Positions 1-12,989 of a stretch of 64,000 nt of DNA are shown here, one piece after another. The DNA is taken from NCBI GenBank assembly GCA_022578965.1, contig MU400515.1:576326-640325 (forward strand), given 5' to 3'. A program made the translations under genes and the position numbers. The notes beneath the pieces are model-generated. The model had not been told where the DNA came from. It saw only the letters and a list, made by a program, of their open reading frames with translations, and did no database searches. Position 1 is the stretch's first letter. Every line of letters starts with the position of its first letter. This DNA comes from Xylaria sp. FL1777 (lineage: Eukaryota > Ascomycota > Sordariomycetes > Xylariales > Xylariaceae).

Positions 1-962
1 TGGAGGGCTATACTGATCCTGTTATTGCTCACATGGTTGATCGAGACGGGACAAGATTACAAGTTTAATATGCATATCAAAGCCGTCCGAAGACCAACAG
101 TAAGTCCGGTCATTGCCTACGACTAAGAAAAGGGTGCCTGCCGATCTATACATTGTTTGAAGTGTGTTGATTCCAACGTCTGCATCTTCGAGGTTCTCGG
201 CCTCAGACGGTCTAAGCTGCTGTACCTGATCTAAAAGAAGCAAAAGCATCGCTGCCCCGTCACCAACACTGGCTAGCTTCTGTGACTGGTAGGTAGGAAA
301 ATGAGCTGACCTTGATAGTTGTATCGTATTGTGTATTATTATTATCATTGCGTTGCCTACATGTTTATTCTTTTCTATGTAGTAGTTGATTAGCGTAGAC
401 GTGATTTATTGCTACGGAAATACCTAAACTACAGTCAACTGCATCGACGGGACCAGATAATGTGTGTTTATTGCCAATGGTTACTTGTGATAGAGAATCT
501 GTTCCTTTACCTCTACCTCGACTGGTAATGTACCTACCTGTTAACCTACCTAGGTACCTAACCTACCTACATAGGTGGGTAATTTACCTACGCAGTAGAT
601 AGTTGCACACTGCTAACAACAGGTATGGGCACTAGGATAGTGGACCCAATGGCTGATAGGTCTATAGACGCGCGCGCTTATATCTAGTTGAGTGGGGCGA
701 GAAGCTTGCTTGCCGGTTATTGGTCTAAACTTGAACTTGATACCCACACTGTACTGCTGCTGCGTTGTGCATGAAAAGACCCACCCATCCCACCTTGAGC
801 CAAGTGCAGGGTCATTATCGTCGTTATCAGAAATTTATTCTTTTTTCAATACAGATTGCTGCTTCACTATCTGATCTAGACCCGAATTGCATTGCATCGC
901 CCAAACAACTGGTTGGGTCTAGCATATCTGGAATAATCTCATTTGGAATCGGTGACCCTAGC
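1..962. other. Left-edge intergenic sequence
   Basis: No gene can be supported here. Positions 530-600 are a dense cluster of TACCTA/TAGGTA words, followed by one TACGCAGTAG word (589-598). A minus-strand open frame at 22-348 has no recognisable domain and no clear upstream exon. It could be the end of a gene cut by the window edge, but I cannot show it. An in-frame ATG at 765 upstream of DBP8 is discussed with that gene. Confidence 0.5.
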
Positions 963-2824
963 ATGTCATCCGTCGCAGATCCCGAAAGTGACCCGGAACA
1001 TGGCAGCTTGAGCCAGCCCAGCCCAGCCGGCTCCGAGTCCGAATCTGAGTCCGATTCCCTTGACAATGCTGCTGCCCGCAAACGCCGTAGGCTGTCTAGT
1101 GACTCTATGTCGAGAGGAGACCTGCTTTCCTTGTCGGTAAATGTGCCATCGAGAGTAAAGCCGAGGACTGCCACAACTCAGGCCCCGGAAGCTATCCCTA
1201 CACCCGTGACTGTTGCCGAAACTCACGTTGTCGTCCCTGGAACTTCGTCGTTGTCTTTCCAGGACTTAAGTCTGAGGCCATGGCTGACTCAGAGTTTGAA
1301 AAACATGGCTATACATCGCCCTACTCGTATTCAGCAGCTCACCATCCCTGCTATCCTAGAGGGCCGTAATGTGATCGGCTCATCGAGGACAGGTTCCGGT
1401 AAAACAGGTTAGTTTAAATGTGAATCCCCAATACCCGTAGTGGTAACTCCTTCTCACACCAAGACAGTGGCGTTTATGGCTCCGATTCTCCAGCTGTGGT
1501 CTCAAGACCCAAGCTCGATATATGCTGTAGTTTTGACTGCTACGAGAGAACTTGCTCTGCAAATTCAGCAACAAGTCAAGGCTATAGGTGCAGTGAGGTC
1601 GCTGAAAACGCTCCTCATTACAGGCGGAGAAGACATGCGTCAGCAAGCAATAGAACTCGCTCAACGTCCACACATTGTGATAGCGACCCCTGGCCGCTTA
1701 GCTGATCATATTAAATCATCTGGAGAAGACACCATTGCAGGTCTAAGGCGAACTAAATTCGTTGTCATCGATGAAGCTGATCGAATACTTGCCTCAAATG
1801 GGCCTGGCAGTATGCTACCGGATTTAGAGGTGGTCCTCGGAGCACTACCTCCATCAACTCAGAGACGTAAGTGATGCTACCATATCTTTTCCTTTATATC
1901 ATTTGACATTCTAGTCCCCACGTAAAGGGGCAAGGAGCCATTATTTTATGTCTCAGACTACGAACACTATCCTCTAACTTTCTAGTAGAAACACTCCTTT
2001 ACACAGCAACTATAACGCCCGAAGTCAAAGCTCTAAAGAATATGCCGGCCAAGCCTGGCAAGAAAGGGGCTTATGTGTGCGAAGTGGACATAGATAAATT
2101 AGCAGTTCCAGATACCCTACACCAGATGTATCTGCAAGTCAATGTCACTCACAAGGAGTATTATCTTCACGCATTCCTTCTTACCGATGCAAACGTAGAA
2201 AGGTCGCTCATCATCTTCTGCAACCGTGCATCGACAGCTCAATGTACGCGAGTCCTCAACTGTGTCTAGCCTAGTTGCTCGACAATACCCATATCCCTCG
2301 TTTATTATAGAGCAAGTGGCACTAACCTATTCGCCACAGATCTTCACCACCTGCTACGGCTCCTAGATCATCGTGTTACATCTCTTCACTCGAAGCTTCC
2401 CCAGCGCGAAAGGACGTCAAACTTGGAGCGATTTAGGGCTAAGGTAGCTCGCATACTCGTGGCTACGGATGTAGCAAGTCGTGGATTGGACATACCGGAA
2501 GTATCCTTAGTTGTCAACTATGACATTCCACAAGAAGCGGTGGATTATATTCACCGAGTAGGTCGAACAGCACGAGCTGGTCGCAGAGGTGACTGTGTCT
2601 CGTTCGTCGGCCAGCGTGATGTCGAGCGAATCCATAATATAGAAGAAAGGGTTGGCGGCAAGCAGATGGAACAGTGGAGGGAAGAGGGTGTTAACTTAGA
2701 AACACGGTTCATCCGCGACCATATGAAAGTCGTCAGCGAGAAGAAACGAGAGGCATTGCTGAATATTGAGGAGCATAGGGAAGTTGGTGGCAAGAGGAAG
2801 AAGACGAAGCTACGACTGCAGTGA
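963..2824 (+). CDS. DBP8: DEAD-box ATP-dependent RNA helicase Dbp8
   Basis: Nucleolar RNA helicase needed for early 18S pre-rRNA processing and small-subunit biogenesis. Four exons: 963-1407, 1468-1866, 1989-2243 and 2340-2824, giving 527 aa. The introns have GT..AG ends, and the last has an ACTAAC branch site near 2321. An acidic, serine-rich N-terminus (about 110 aa) precedes the core. Motifs in order: Q motif ([12 protein letters not shown]), Walker A as SSRTGSGKT, Ia [10 protein letters not shown], Ib [12 protein letters not shown] box VIDEADRIL, motif III as [25 protein letters not shown] and [13 protein letters not shown]. The TAT form of motif III and the HSKLPQRER segment favour Dbp8 over other DEAD-box proteins. 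The start at 963 gives the usual short acidic leader. An in-frame ATG at 765 would add 66 residues of non-typical sequence and is less likely. Known: family role. Seen: all motifs. Inferred: splice sites. Confidence 0.93.
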
Positions 2825-5800
2825 CAGCCTGCTACTAGCAGTCTACCTGGATTAATGGCCCGGAGTTAGAGGTACAATATCTAAAAGCATAGAGTCATGT
2901 TCGGCACATCCAATGCAATTACAGAATCATAGTAAATGAAGCAGCAAGTCTCGCGTGATATCCCTTTGATAGATTAGATATGAGACGTGTGCTAGTGTCA
3001 TTGGGCTAGAACGCAAAACCACGAGATAGCCGCGGGAAGCTCACATTCCTGCATAGCTATGCTCAGCCCTCAAGATGCCAGGTGGTTTCGAGAAGGCCTG
3101 AATCACACGGCCTCGTCTCTTCTAGCCTGGGGCTTGGACCTTATAGATCCACACTTAATTAATAGCTTCAGGCTCTAAACTCCGTCCACGTTGTTCTTCA
3201 GAATCGGTCTCGGCCCCGCGTCTCGGTTGGCAGTCTCGGTTCGCTCACTCCGGGTCAACATTCTATGCCGTTCGCGTGAAGATGATTCTCACACACTATC
3301 TAGGTAGCGCAGTCACCAAAGCACGCAGAGACAAGATTAATAGCCCAGATGCATTCCAGTACCGCATTTTTAGCTAACTTGCATGCGTTCCGGATCATTA
3401 ATGTGAGATACCTATTACTTAGTTGCTTGATGTATAGCGCATTACACCACATCATATTGTACTGTGACAGAATAGACCCTCAGGTCCTTTTCTTAGGGTC
3501 GCCGAACTCGAATCGTTGTCTCAAGCACGTCCCTCCGTCTTCCTCCCGCTTCAAATTGATACTGGTACTCGATGACTAGACGGAATAATCCGACTATTAT
3601 CCTGGATTGAAGACAGCCACATCATAAATGAAAGGGGTGGCGTCAGCCATAAGGTCATAAACCACGCTTTCCAAAAGCTACAGCTAGTGAGCAAAAGGTG
3701 ACAGGTATACCCGAGTCCCCAAAAATATTGCACTTTTATGGTTATGATATCGGCAGCTGTCACGAATACAATAGTAGATAAGGCATAATAGGATTGTATC
3801 ACATTTGCTTTACGAGATTGTCTCATACTTATCACATATCATGTGGCGCACAATCCTAGCCTTCTCTCATCCTCTCATCCACATATCTACATGTACGATA
3901 GATTGAATGTGACCGGCAGATAAACAAGCAAAGGGGGACATCACGCCATGTCCCAATGGCCTGGATTCTAGCCTGGATATCCCGAGAGCCTGGGTCGAGG
4001 TACGCTAAAGAGAAAAAGAAACCAAAAGAAGAAACCAAAATCTCACCTCCTGCAGTCCAGGTACCCCAGAAAAAAGTCTAAAAAAGAAAGCCGAAGAAGC
4101 GTATCATGTAAGCCGAAATACTCTTTTCGGAAAATGATCAAACTCTGAGATTGCTAGTATCAGAGTCTTTGCCCTTAGTCTAAGAAGAGGTTATCTTTTA
4201 ATTTTACGATATTTTCACGCGCCCACTCAAGTATAGTCTAGCGGCTCTAGCCCTATGACATCCATTAAGTAAGTACGAGGGCGTTGGCGGGATTCGGGCA
4301 GCACACTGAGACCCATTGATTAATAATGATAACTGATAGTTCAATACTGTGTCTCAGAACTAATGTGTACACTTTGTAGATTGTACTGTTTTGATCGCCG
4401 ATTAATAGACCATTGCCTAAATCAGTATCGTCTGTATTTCTTACATTAGTAGTGTATACCTTATATGCTGTAGATAGTTACACGGCATTTAGTTTACGGT
4501 ATATCGTATAGGTACCGTATTTGATCCATCTCAAGGAGTGTTCAAGTCTGCCTTGGAGCCCAATATAAAAATTCCGTAGCCATGGTACTGGGAGCGCCAA
4601 TCTCGCAGCGACGCGTCTCCAGCTAAACGGCCATCACCTGCCACTATCACTATCACCGCTGATCTCATGCTGACACGGTATTGCCGCTAGTTCCCGAGAC
4701 GGTTTGAGACTTTCGATACTACTGTATCTATATCCCATCAGCCACAAATACTAGTGTAATTCATCACCCCAGAAACGTTCATGAACCAATAAGCCCGTGC
4801 TGGAGTGTGTACTACGTAGAGAGCCAACTCAGACGTGGCCTGATGATCACCAACCAAAGAACCAACCAAGAGAGGCTAGTATCGCTGTTAGCATAACGGG
4901 TTTTGGGACCCGGAGCCTTATAGGTTTAGAGCTTTGTACATTAGTTGAATGATATTGGCTGGCTGGCTACGAGGTATGAGAGGCTAAGATGTTGCATTAG
5001 CCCAAGAATAGTCTGGGGTGTCTTGGCGAAACCAGAACCACGGGGTCGGAACAGGGACGGTGAGACCCTGGCCAAGTGAGCTCGGCCACGCCACGGCTTA
5101 CACTATCCGTACTTATACACGGAACTCTAGGGCTGATGAAGGACGAGAAGGTGTGTGGGGAGGGTATAGATTACGCAGCGCACACCGCCGATGCTATACA
5201 GATACACCATTGCCCACTCCTGTAAGTGGAGGGCGCGCCGCGATGCTCGCGTGTCACGTTGCGTACCTGAAAGGAGTCAATGGGCCCGATGTTTATTTGT
5301 TTGCTTGTTTGAGGCCCGACGGCGACGGAGCGGCATGAATCAGCCCTAGAATCCCACAGCCGTGTAATTAATGTAGGACTACAACGGTAATTTAGATAAA
5401 ATCTGTTAGTGGAAACGGGCGGCCAAGAATAGCGTGAGGATAAATGAGATGGAATCAATGTAGACGAAATTTGACAGCTGCTGACAAGGGAGGGAATCAA
5501 CAATGTGATTCCAGAGCAACGGTGAATACCGTAGCATACAAATGTAAATAAAAACAGATCTTCAGGGAACTTTTCAAGACATCTCACGCGGCTAATCGCA
5601 ATACCGTTAGTTGTGTCATCACAAAGACATTGTGTAGTGTATAGGTCGTTCCGGAAGGGAGATATTGCGATGGACAGGTCAGATGAAGTCTCACGAGAGA
5701 ACTATCACGACAGGACCGTCCACACACACAAACCCCCCCCCCTTCCTCGTCAGCGTCGGAGTGGGGGGTTGCCCCAGAAATCAGAAAAATTCGGTGCGTG

Positions 5801-8800
5801 AGATAATATCACCCATCCAAGCCGTAAAGCCACGAGGCCGCCCTATCGTGTGTCAAGGGGGTCGCACGCCATGGCTCGTTCTGACTGGTCCTTTGCCGAG
5901 CGAGACGAAAAGTCCTCCCAATTCCCCTCTGCCCCATCACAATCTTCCGATGCCCAAAAAAGCCCCCATGTCCACCTACGCTGGCACTCACTAGGCTGAA
6001 TCGTATCGCGGTCGGGTTTCCGAGGGCTTGGGAGTGATCAACGTGGCGTGAGATTCGACCAGGGCGCTATGTAAGGGGTGTAGGACACGATACCCACGAT
6101 GTCATATGTTCCTGCATTTGCTCTCATTTCTCACGACGGTACAGCGGTACGTACTGTATTGTATGTATGTACGTCGGGTACCTACATCGTGAGAAGAAAA
6201 AAAATGAAATACCGGTACACTAACCCCAGGAATATGAAATGAGCCGGATGCCTATCCAGTTAAGCGTAGGACGCAGAGATATGCGGTAAACGAAGTTCCG
6301 GTAGCCGACGACGCGATAATCGCGAATTGCATACGACTTTCTCTATCAAGATTCCATAAACCCCATATGATTCCAAACTGGTGTGACCTTCCGAGGGTGA
6401 TTACAATAAAAAAAAAGGGCGTGAATAGTAATCTGCATGTCTTAGATCGCTTCCCGCTTCGGCGCTCGCATAAGTACATTATTCTACACTATCTATCTAC
6501 AGCGCCGGTCTAGAGAGCAGTTGAGGCTTAAGAATCCACCTAGGGGACTCGGTTATATCTAAACTTTATTCTCCCTTAGACCGTGGATGCTGTCTAGCTC
6601 CATATGAGGCTGACCTCTAGACTACGCTAGCCGATGTTTTGGGTTTTCAGATTCGGGATTACGCGCGCACACTTGGCCCGGCACCCATATCCTTTATGGA
6701 CATTTCGCCGTAACAGCTGAAAGACAAGGCTGATGTGGTGTTAGCTAGTCAACCAAGTTAGATATAGGTGTGGTGTAAGGGTTGATATTTCATGGGTTGA
6801 AGAGGTCATTGATAAGGTCTAGAGCACCAATTGAATCAATACTATGTCGTTAATTCGGGTCGCTCCATAACCGTGAATCGGCTTTTCTTTCCTCTTTAGC
6901 CTATGACCTATACGTATAAACCCACTTCAATGGTAGTCTATCAATAGCACAAATGTAATACAATACCTAGCAGTGTCGTTGCCGCTGTCAAAGGGGGAGT
7001 GAGCTGCAGTTTGAGGTTGATGACAGGAGATCATAATTCCACAACGCGATTGCATAAAGCTGGATTAGAAATTAAGCATTGTCATGCCGTCACCAGCGAC
7101 CCTGAATCCCCAGATCCTCCTGGGTACCTGATTTGAATGGTAATACGGCATAAGGCTGGTATTATTGTATGGATATGGTATAAAAAGGCTAAATTGGTAC
7201 ATTAATTACGTATCTATCCTATATCATAATGCCTTTGACGCCCCATAAACTTCTCGGTACTTATTACAGCTGACAAGCAATGCTTCCTATATCGTGCCGC
7301 GTTGGGGCGTCACGTCACATCGGCTCGCAAGATTTGCTCATCAGAATCGTCGGGCGGCTGCATTGCACCTGAAGGTTACATCGATGATGAGCTGAACACT
7401 GCATGGTCAGCCAGACATGCAGATGCGAAAGGTATGGACCATGCAGCGAAAGTTTCTCGAAGCCGTCAGCGTCTCCGTCATTGTAACCTACCCCAGCGCC
7501 TTTTCCATCGGGAAGCGAACAGGCACTGTAGCAGCTGGGGAAATCAAGAGAACTGGGAAAGTCCAAAAGCCGAAGCAAAGTATTCTCATTATTTCGTATT
7601 TTGAGGTGAATTGTGGAGTCTGATATTAAATAAAACTACTAAAAAAAAAGAGGCGTTGAACAAGGGCAGAGATATATTGTGAAAAACAACATCGTAGGGA
7701 CAATTATAACCCGGCTCCGATTTTCCTTTGATCAGATATCGGGATAGTGATCGGAGGAAACTCGGGCGCGAAAAGAAGCGCGGCAGAGGCCGATATTCAT
7801 CGCGCAACGCAACGCAACTTAACGTGCTCATCAGATTGACTCGGGATTAGGACAGCCAATTCGTATCGTGCTCTAAACCCCGGAGTACGACGGCGTTTGT
7901 CGACTTATCACTTATCAGTAACTTATCTAAAAGTGCAACGCATAGTACATATGCCGCGCAGATGCATCTATCACCATGATTCATTTAGTCGTCCAATTGA
8001 TGAAGTGTGGCTCCATCGCGACGATGAAGCTCGTTGTTGTGTATGCGTAAGCCATACATATACATAAGTATGTAGTATAGTATCGGTTTCTGTACCAGCA
8101 TACGCAGTAGTAGGTATATACTAGTAGGTATATATGGGGTGGGTTCCATTATAATTTCGTGGCCTGTTCACGTCAGAAAAGCGATTGGACGCAATTCGAC
8201 AGACTGAGGCGGTGCTGCTCTCCCACTGCTACGTTGCTGGCTTATGGGCGGGCTGCCGTCACCGCCAGATCGCCTACAACTACCGCCATAAGGCGGGCGA
8301 TAGGATATGGGGCGTTGCCAATGCATTTCCCAAGGAGATGACCGAAGTGCAAAGGGCCCGCGCCGTCTCACCAGCGCCGCCCAGAACTGGGGGACTGTGG
8401 GAGGTGGGAGGGCAGAGACAGGTCGCTGGACTATGCCTACATCGTATTGTGCGTGCCTATTTAGTATCCATCGTATTGTGTGTTTACGTCGTATGCAGAC
8501 CAGACTTGTGAAATGAATCAGATGAGAGTCACCACAGCGAATGCCCACTTCGGCCCCGTGTTGGGTATGCTATGCCGTGTCCTGTCTGTGTCCGTGGCTG
8601 AGCAGAAGGTCCATCTACCTACCCAATGTATGTTTCTCGACGCCATCTACTAAGTATTGTATACTCAACTAGTGTACATGGATCAGGACCCCTAGAAAGA
8701 GAGTATGGGGCGTGGGGCCCGGGGGGGCTGAAAAGGTTCCCGAGTGACTGTTATAGCTGTTATAGGGCTCATCGCAGGGAAATGAGCCCCAGGTGATCCC

Positions 8801-11800
8801 ATCTTCAGCCCTACGTTGGAGCAAAGTATCTCGTCTGCCTAACTAGGCCGGCAGGTACCTTGCAGCAACGGGCGGAGCAGTGGGACGGGGAACGCTCCCT
8901 TCTCTCTTAAATATGTATGTTTTTTTGTGCACTAGACTAGATACTAAATAGGAAACTAGGGTACCCGGGCTTGGCCTATTTCCCTTCGCTCTCGCTTAAT
9001 GGACCAGTTGAATCAGCGGGTTTCATGAACAGGCCGGCGAACACGAACGCACCAAAGTCCGATCGCCCAGAACGAGCCAAGTGTTCACCTGAACCACCAA
9101 GACCGTCTAGTAAGTACACGTCCCGCGTACTGTATCCATTACTCAGTAGTGTAGGCCGGATAGTGTATTAATTCAATGGACACTAAATTATTGTGTCTCC
9201 AATATGCACAACGGGTTCTGGTTCACGTAAGCCTGGCCTCTCTCTCTACCCCCTTCATTGCGATCGATGTTGCTTTTCTTGACCAATTCCCTATTCAGGC
9301 AGCCTGCAGTACTGCTATTCGGTCGGACCTCGCCTTTGTTTCACCCAGTAGGGGTTATACTCCGCTGCGCACTCGTTGACGAGGAGACGATGACACTCGC
9401 CAAAGTCCAGCTCTGCAGGCCTGGGCTTCGTGTCGCTTGATTTATCTGGATTCGGTAGGCCACGAGGCCACTTGCGTAGGTATTCCGCAGCCAAAGACGC
9501 AATGTGTTCTCGACAATCCCATGCAGAGGAATTCGACATCGTAGCTTTGCTGCCTTGAGGGATTGATTGACATTGGCAGCCTTGGGTAATTTGGTTGCCT
9601 AGATAGGAACTAATTGGTTGTACATCATGGTTGAGCAAAAAGGGCGCGGGGTCGGAGTGTCGGACGGGTTCGCGGACTTCGGCTCCGTACTGTAGGTACT
9701 TCTGAGTAGGTAGTTTCATTACGAGTCACACGAGCTGGTGGAGGTACTCGTAACGGTCCCGAATTGAGAGTGCTTGCATAATCGACGTAAGTATGTAATA
9801 CCTAGGTAGCTGACTTACCTGATACAGCCAACTGTAGCTGTTACAGCGTACCCATTACTGCGTACGCATACCTAGGCAATACATTACGGGGCTTATGCTT
9901 AGATGCCAGCTACACTATTAGGTATTTATTGTAGATTCTCCAGACGCCCAGAAGAGGCAAGTTGCATTGTCAACATGGTATAGAAATGTATCAGTTCAGT
10001 TGCAGCAATAGCTTGATAATAATTGTTCCACGAAATGAGAAGAGAAAAAACAGAACATTATGAGTCGCTTCGTCGCCAATTGGTTTAACCGCGATCATGA
10101 CGAATGGACGCGGGTAAAAGGCGGCGGGAAGAGTCATACTGATACTGAGTAGTGTTTGTCTCATGGAGATAATCGGCGTTGTCAATCGAGGATCGACACA
10201 GATGTCGAAGGCCATCTGCAGCAGTGCAATGCCTATCTAGGTACTTGACTCGGAGCTATGGTTACGCCTTGCGAGGAGACGCTCATAACTGACGGGGTTA
10301 GAAGGGCGGAGTGGGGCGAATTATTAATCCTCGACATTTAATGCTGTGCTGAGCAATCCGGGCGATGATTCATCAGCACGTCTGGAGTCACAGCCTAGAG
10401 AAGCCTGATAATTAAACATGATTCCATCGCTTTTCAATGCATCCTCCATCCATGGTACAATGCGATTAATTCCCCCGGCCAGGGCAATAGCGCGCAACAC
10501 TAGGCATGTATTAGTAGGCAGATGGAAACCGGTCGAAGCACATAATTCATAGTATATACCTACTGCGTGATCTTGAATCGTGACACCGGTAAGTGGGCGT
10601 CCGTAACGACGGAGCAGATTATCTATTATCTACATACCTACCTAGGTAGTACGCAATAGTTCGCAAAGTGTAGTGTATCTGTAGACATGATACAAAGAGC
10701 CATCTCCCTTCCGGATATTACGTGCTGTATAGGATACTATGATGCAGATACTCTAGGCAGTGCTGGTCTATCTGGTATAGTGCAGGTAGGAGGTAACAAG
10801 CCACTCGGCCAAGAGCAAATACAAGCGAGACCAAATGAATGTGGTTGGTCCAAATGCGTGGTGCCCAGCATTGGGAAGTAGTCATCAAAAGATGTGCAGT
10901 AGCGGGATGAACAAAGCCACCGTGACTATGACGGTCAGCAGGGAAAATCCGACACTCTTATGAAAACAAGTACTTCGTAAACGCGAGCACAATATGGGTG
11001 TGGTGGTTTATTGCCTAGCTCCGATGACCCTCCACCGTCTGGCCGCGGGGAGCTCTGAGCGGCCCTATGACTTAAGCATGCTGCTACCAGCGGGTCGGCG
11101 CTGTGCATTATTACAGCGGTGAGAAGGCTCGCACCAAGCTCGCATTTTCGGGCACAAATCATCCAGCGTGCAGTGCGGTCCACCTTTTCTGCGGACAGAT
11201 TAGTCGACCGCCGCCGGTCGCATTGCCTGGCTTTGTAGGCTTTGTACTGCACTACTCAGTATGTGCTAGCTGGCCGGCTAACCCTTCGATGGCCTAGTCC
11301 AGTCTGGGAAGTAGTGCACAGCACAACGCGAACGGATTACGAATTGACGAATTTACGAATCTATGAGCAACCCCGACAGCCCGCCGTTAAGCCCGAGGCC
11401 AGCAGCACGGGCTTCCGCCAAAGTCCATCCCATAACACCATAACATAACGCCTACGCATACACTACCTGTGTACATCACACTGCTACCTACCTCATCGCA
11501 ATAAGTCAGCAGATGCATTTTTAATCCATCCGATTCCCTCATTATTCGTGCGGACCTCATTACAAAAGAATCACAATTCCCATTCTCCCTTGATTGACGC
11601 CTGGCCTCTGATTCTCACCTCACAACCAAAACATCCTGCTTCCAGACCAGAGACGCCGTCTTCACAGTGCAATAGCTTCAGCATCGTGGCATAGCCTAGA
11701 ACGACATATTAGAGACAAGCTATTACCCAATACAGCAATTGTGTGTATTGCGACGCAAAACAACACCTGCAGGCTCGATCCCTCGCACAGCTGTACTCGC

Positions 11801-12218
11801 GTACCTTGGTATCTTTGTACCTTGCCGGGGCCCCTGGTCGGAATTCCAGCTAGCAGCGCCAACAAAACGCCCACCCAAAAGTCGGATCCGTCGTGCCTGA
11901 TCGAGTACCGAAGTATCCAGGTATCCAGGTATCCAAGTATCCAAGTATCCAAGTACCAAAGTACCAAAAGTGCCAAAGTACCGAGAACAACCCGCACACC
12001 GCACCAGAGCTTGGACGGACCCGAGATCCCTGCACAGCTTGAACCATCACAGCACTTAATACAAAAGGGAACCAGTTCCTCTCTCGCCTCTGCTGCCTTG
12101 GCCGGATATCGGTGCCTGACTCACAGAAGAATCACAACAAAAGACGACATAATAGCACTAGTACACTCATACAATATAACAATACGTCCATCCAGGTATA
12201 CAGATACAGAGATACAAG
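2825..12218. other. Gene desert of about 9.4 kb
   Basis: No open frame here has a recognisable domain, consistent codon use or splice signals that extend it. The frames seen (for example 5171-5587 minus, 8168-8548 minus, 9315-9719 minus) are short and overlap on both strands, as chance frames do. The sequence is of moderate GC and not simple repeat. It is full of short words such as TAGGTA/TACCTA, and TACTGCGTA or its complement at 8101 and 9856. The last part (11460-12218) is the pyrimidine-rich leader and promoter of the next gene. Confidence 0.5.
11913..11982 (+). repeat. Short tandem repeat upstream of the acidic-protein gene
   Basis: A direct repeat of the 8-base unit GTATCCAG or GTATCCAA occurs five times in a row from 11913, then decays into GTACCAAA-type units to about 11982. 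It lies about 240 bases before the start codon at 12219. An open frame runs through it on either strand because the unit contains no stop, which explains the long repetitive chance frames there. Confidence 0.85.
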
Positions 12219-12989
12219 ATGGTTTCCACAGCCTTTTCGTCGTCACCGTTCCACTCACCATCACCACACCAACTCCAGAGGAAGAAGACGATGTCTATTA
12301 CACAGACATACTTCCTCGCCCACAAGGCACGGGCTAAGCTCTCTTCCGAGGCTGCCCGCCCCGACCACAACCTCCGACTCCTTGTCGGCCATGCCAATCT
12401 CCTCGACTCGCTGATGCTTGACCTTGCCGATGCTGAGCGTGAACAAGAGAGCTGGTTCAACCAATCCGTTCGTGGGGCCACACCAAAGACGGAAGAACGA
12501 CACATACAATGGGCGGATGCAGTTGCTGAGGAAGACGACTGGGAAGCCGACTCATCAGACTCAGATGACGACAGCGATTTGGACGACGACGAGGATATCG
12601 AGATGTTCGACGCCGCCCCACTGTCCAGGATACCCTCTCACCTAGTAGCACCATCTTCACCAAAACTACATACAATGGAGACGGATGACTTCGAGGAGGA
12701 CGACGAGGACTTTGCACACCTAGGTCTTACACGATCACCATCACACTCGGCGTCGCCGCCCGAGCTCGAGAATGATTCCGAGTCCTCGGAAGACGAGTCG
12801 ATGCCTCCGTCACCGCCCACTGCAAGCATACCCACATTCTCCGAGAAGCAGAGTGAAAGCACAATAACAACCCGGTACTACGATTCAACGCAAGACGAAG
12901 AAGATGACAAGTCGGATTTCTACAGTGAAGGATTCTATCTGCCGCCGCGGAATCCTAACCGATTAATCTCGGCAATATCAGTCTACTAG
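12219..12989 (+). CDS. Acidic fungal protein of unknown function
   Basis: Intronless, 256 aa. I do not recognise a named domain. Residues about 25-80 look like a folded helical segment (LAHKARAKLSSEAARPDHN, then LLVGHANLLDSLML) followed by the stretch DAEREQESWFNQSV. The remainder is a long acidic, serine-rich disordered tail with Asp/Ser runs around residues 105-130 and 150-210, and a C-terminal FYLPPRNPNRLIS segment. From memory, similar N-terminal sequences are widespread in filamentous ascomycetes as hypothetical proteins, so I believe the gene is real. The start at 12219 is used; an internal ATG at 12291 directly before the conserved segment is an alternative. The upstream leader is pyrimidine-rich, typical of an expressed fungal gene. 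Function cannot be inferred beyond a soluble, probably regulatory acidic protein. Confidence 0.8.
   Translation: MVSTAFSSSPFHSPSPHQLQRKKTMSITQTYFLAHKARAKLSSEAARPDHNLRLLVGHANLLDSLMLDLADAEREQESWFNQSVRGATPKTEERHIQWADAVAEEDDWEADSSDSDDDSDLDDDEDIEMFDAAPLSRIPSHLVAPSSPKLHTMETDDFEEDDEDFAHLGLTRSPSHSASPPELENDSESSEDESMPPSPPTASIPTFSEKQSESTITTRYYDSTQDEEDDKSDFYSEGFYLPPRNPNRLISAISVY

Noticed and set aside
22..348. Minus-strand 108-codon frame at the left edge
   Set aside because: Ends with a stop inside the window, no domain, no clear start or upstream exon. A segment with acidic, Leu-rich sequence is mildly protein-like but not enough to call.
765..962. In-frame N-terminal extension of DBP8
   Set aside because: Adds Cys/Ile-rich residues unlike the family's acidic leader; the ATG at 963 begins the typical sequence.
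4880..4935. tRNA-like stretch (GCATAACGGGTTTTGGGACC)
   Set aside because: No T-arm GGTTCGAATCC and no acceptor-stem pairing could be made.
8159..8548. Overlapping frames on both strands
   Set aside because: Four short frames share the same GC-rich patch in different frames, no motifs, no splice signals.
11662..12337. Repetitive frames reading YLDTWIPG or SIQVSRYPS
   Set aside because: Translations of the GTATCCAR tandem repeat on either strand; no conserved flanking sequence.
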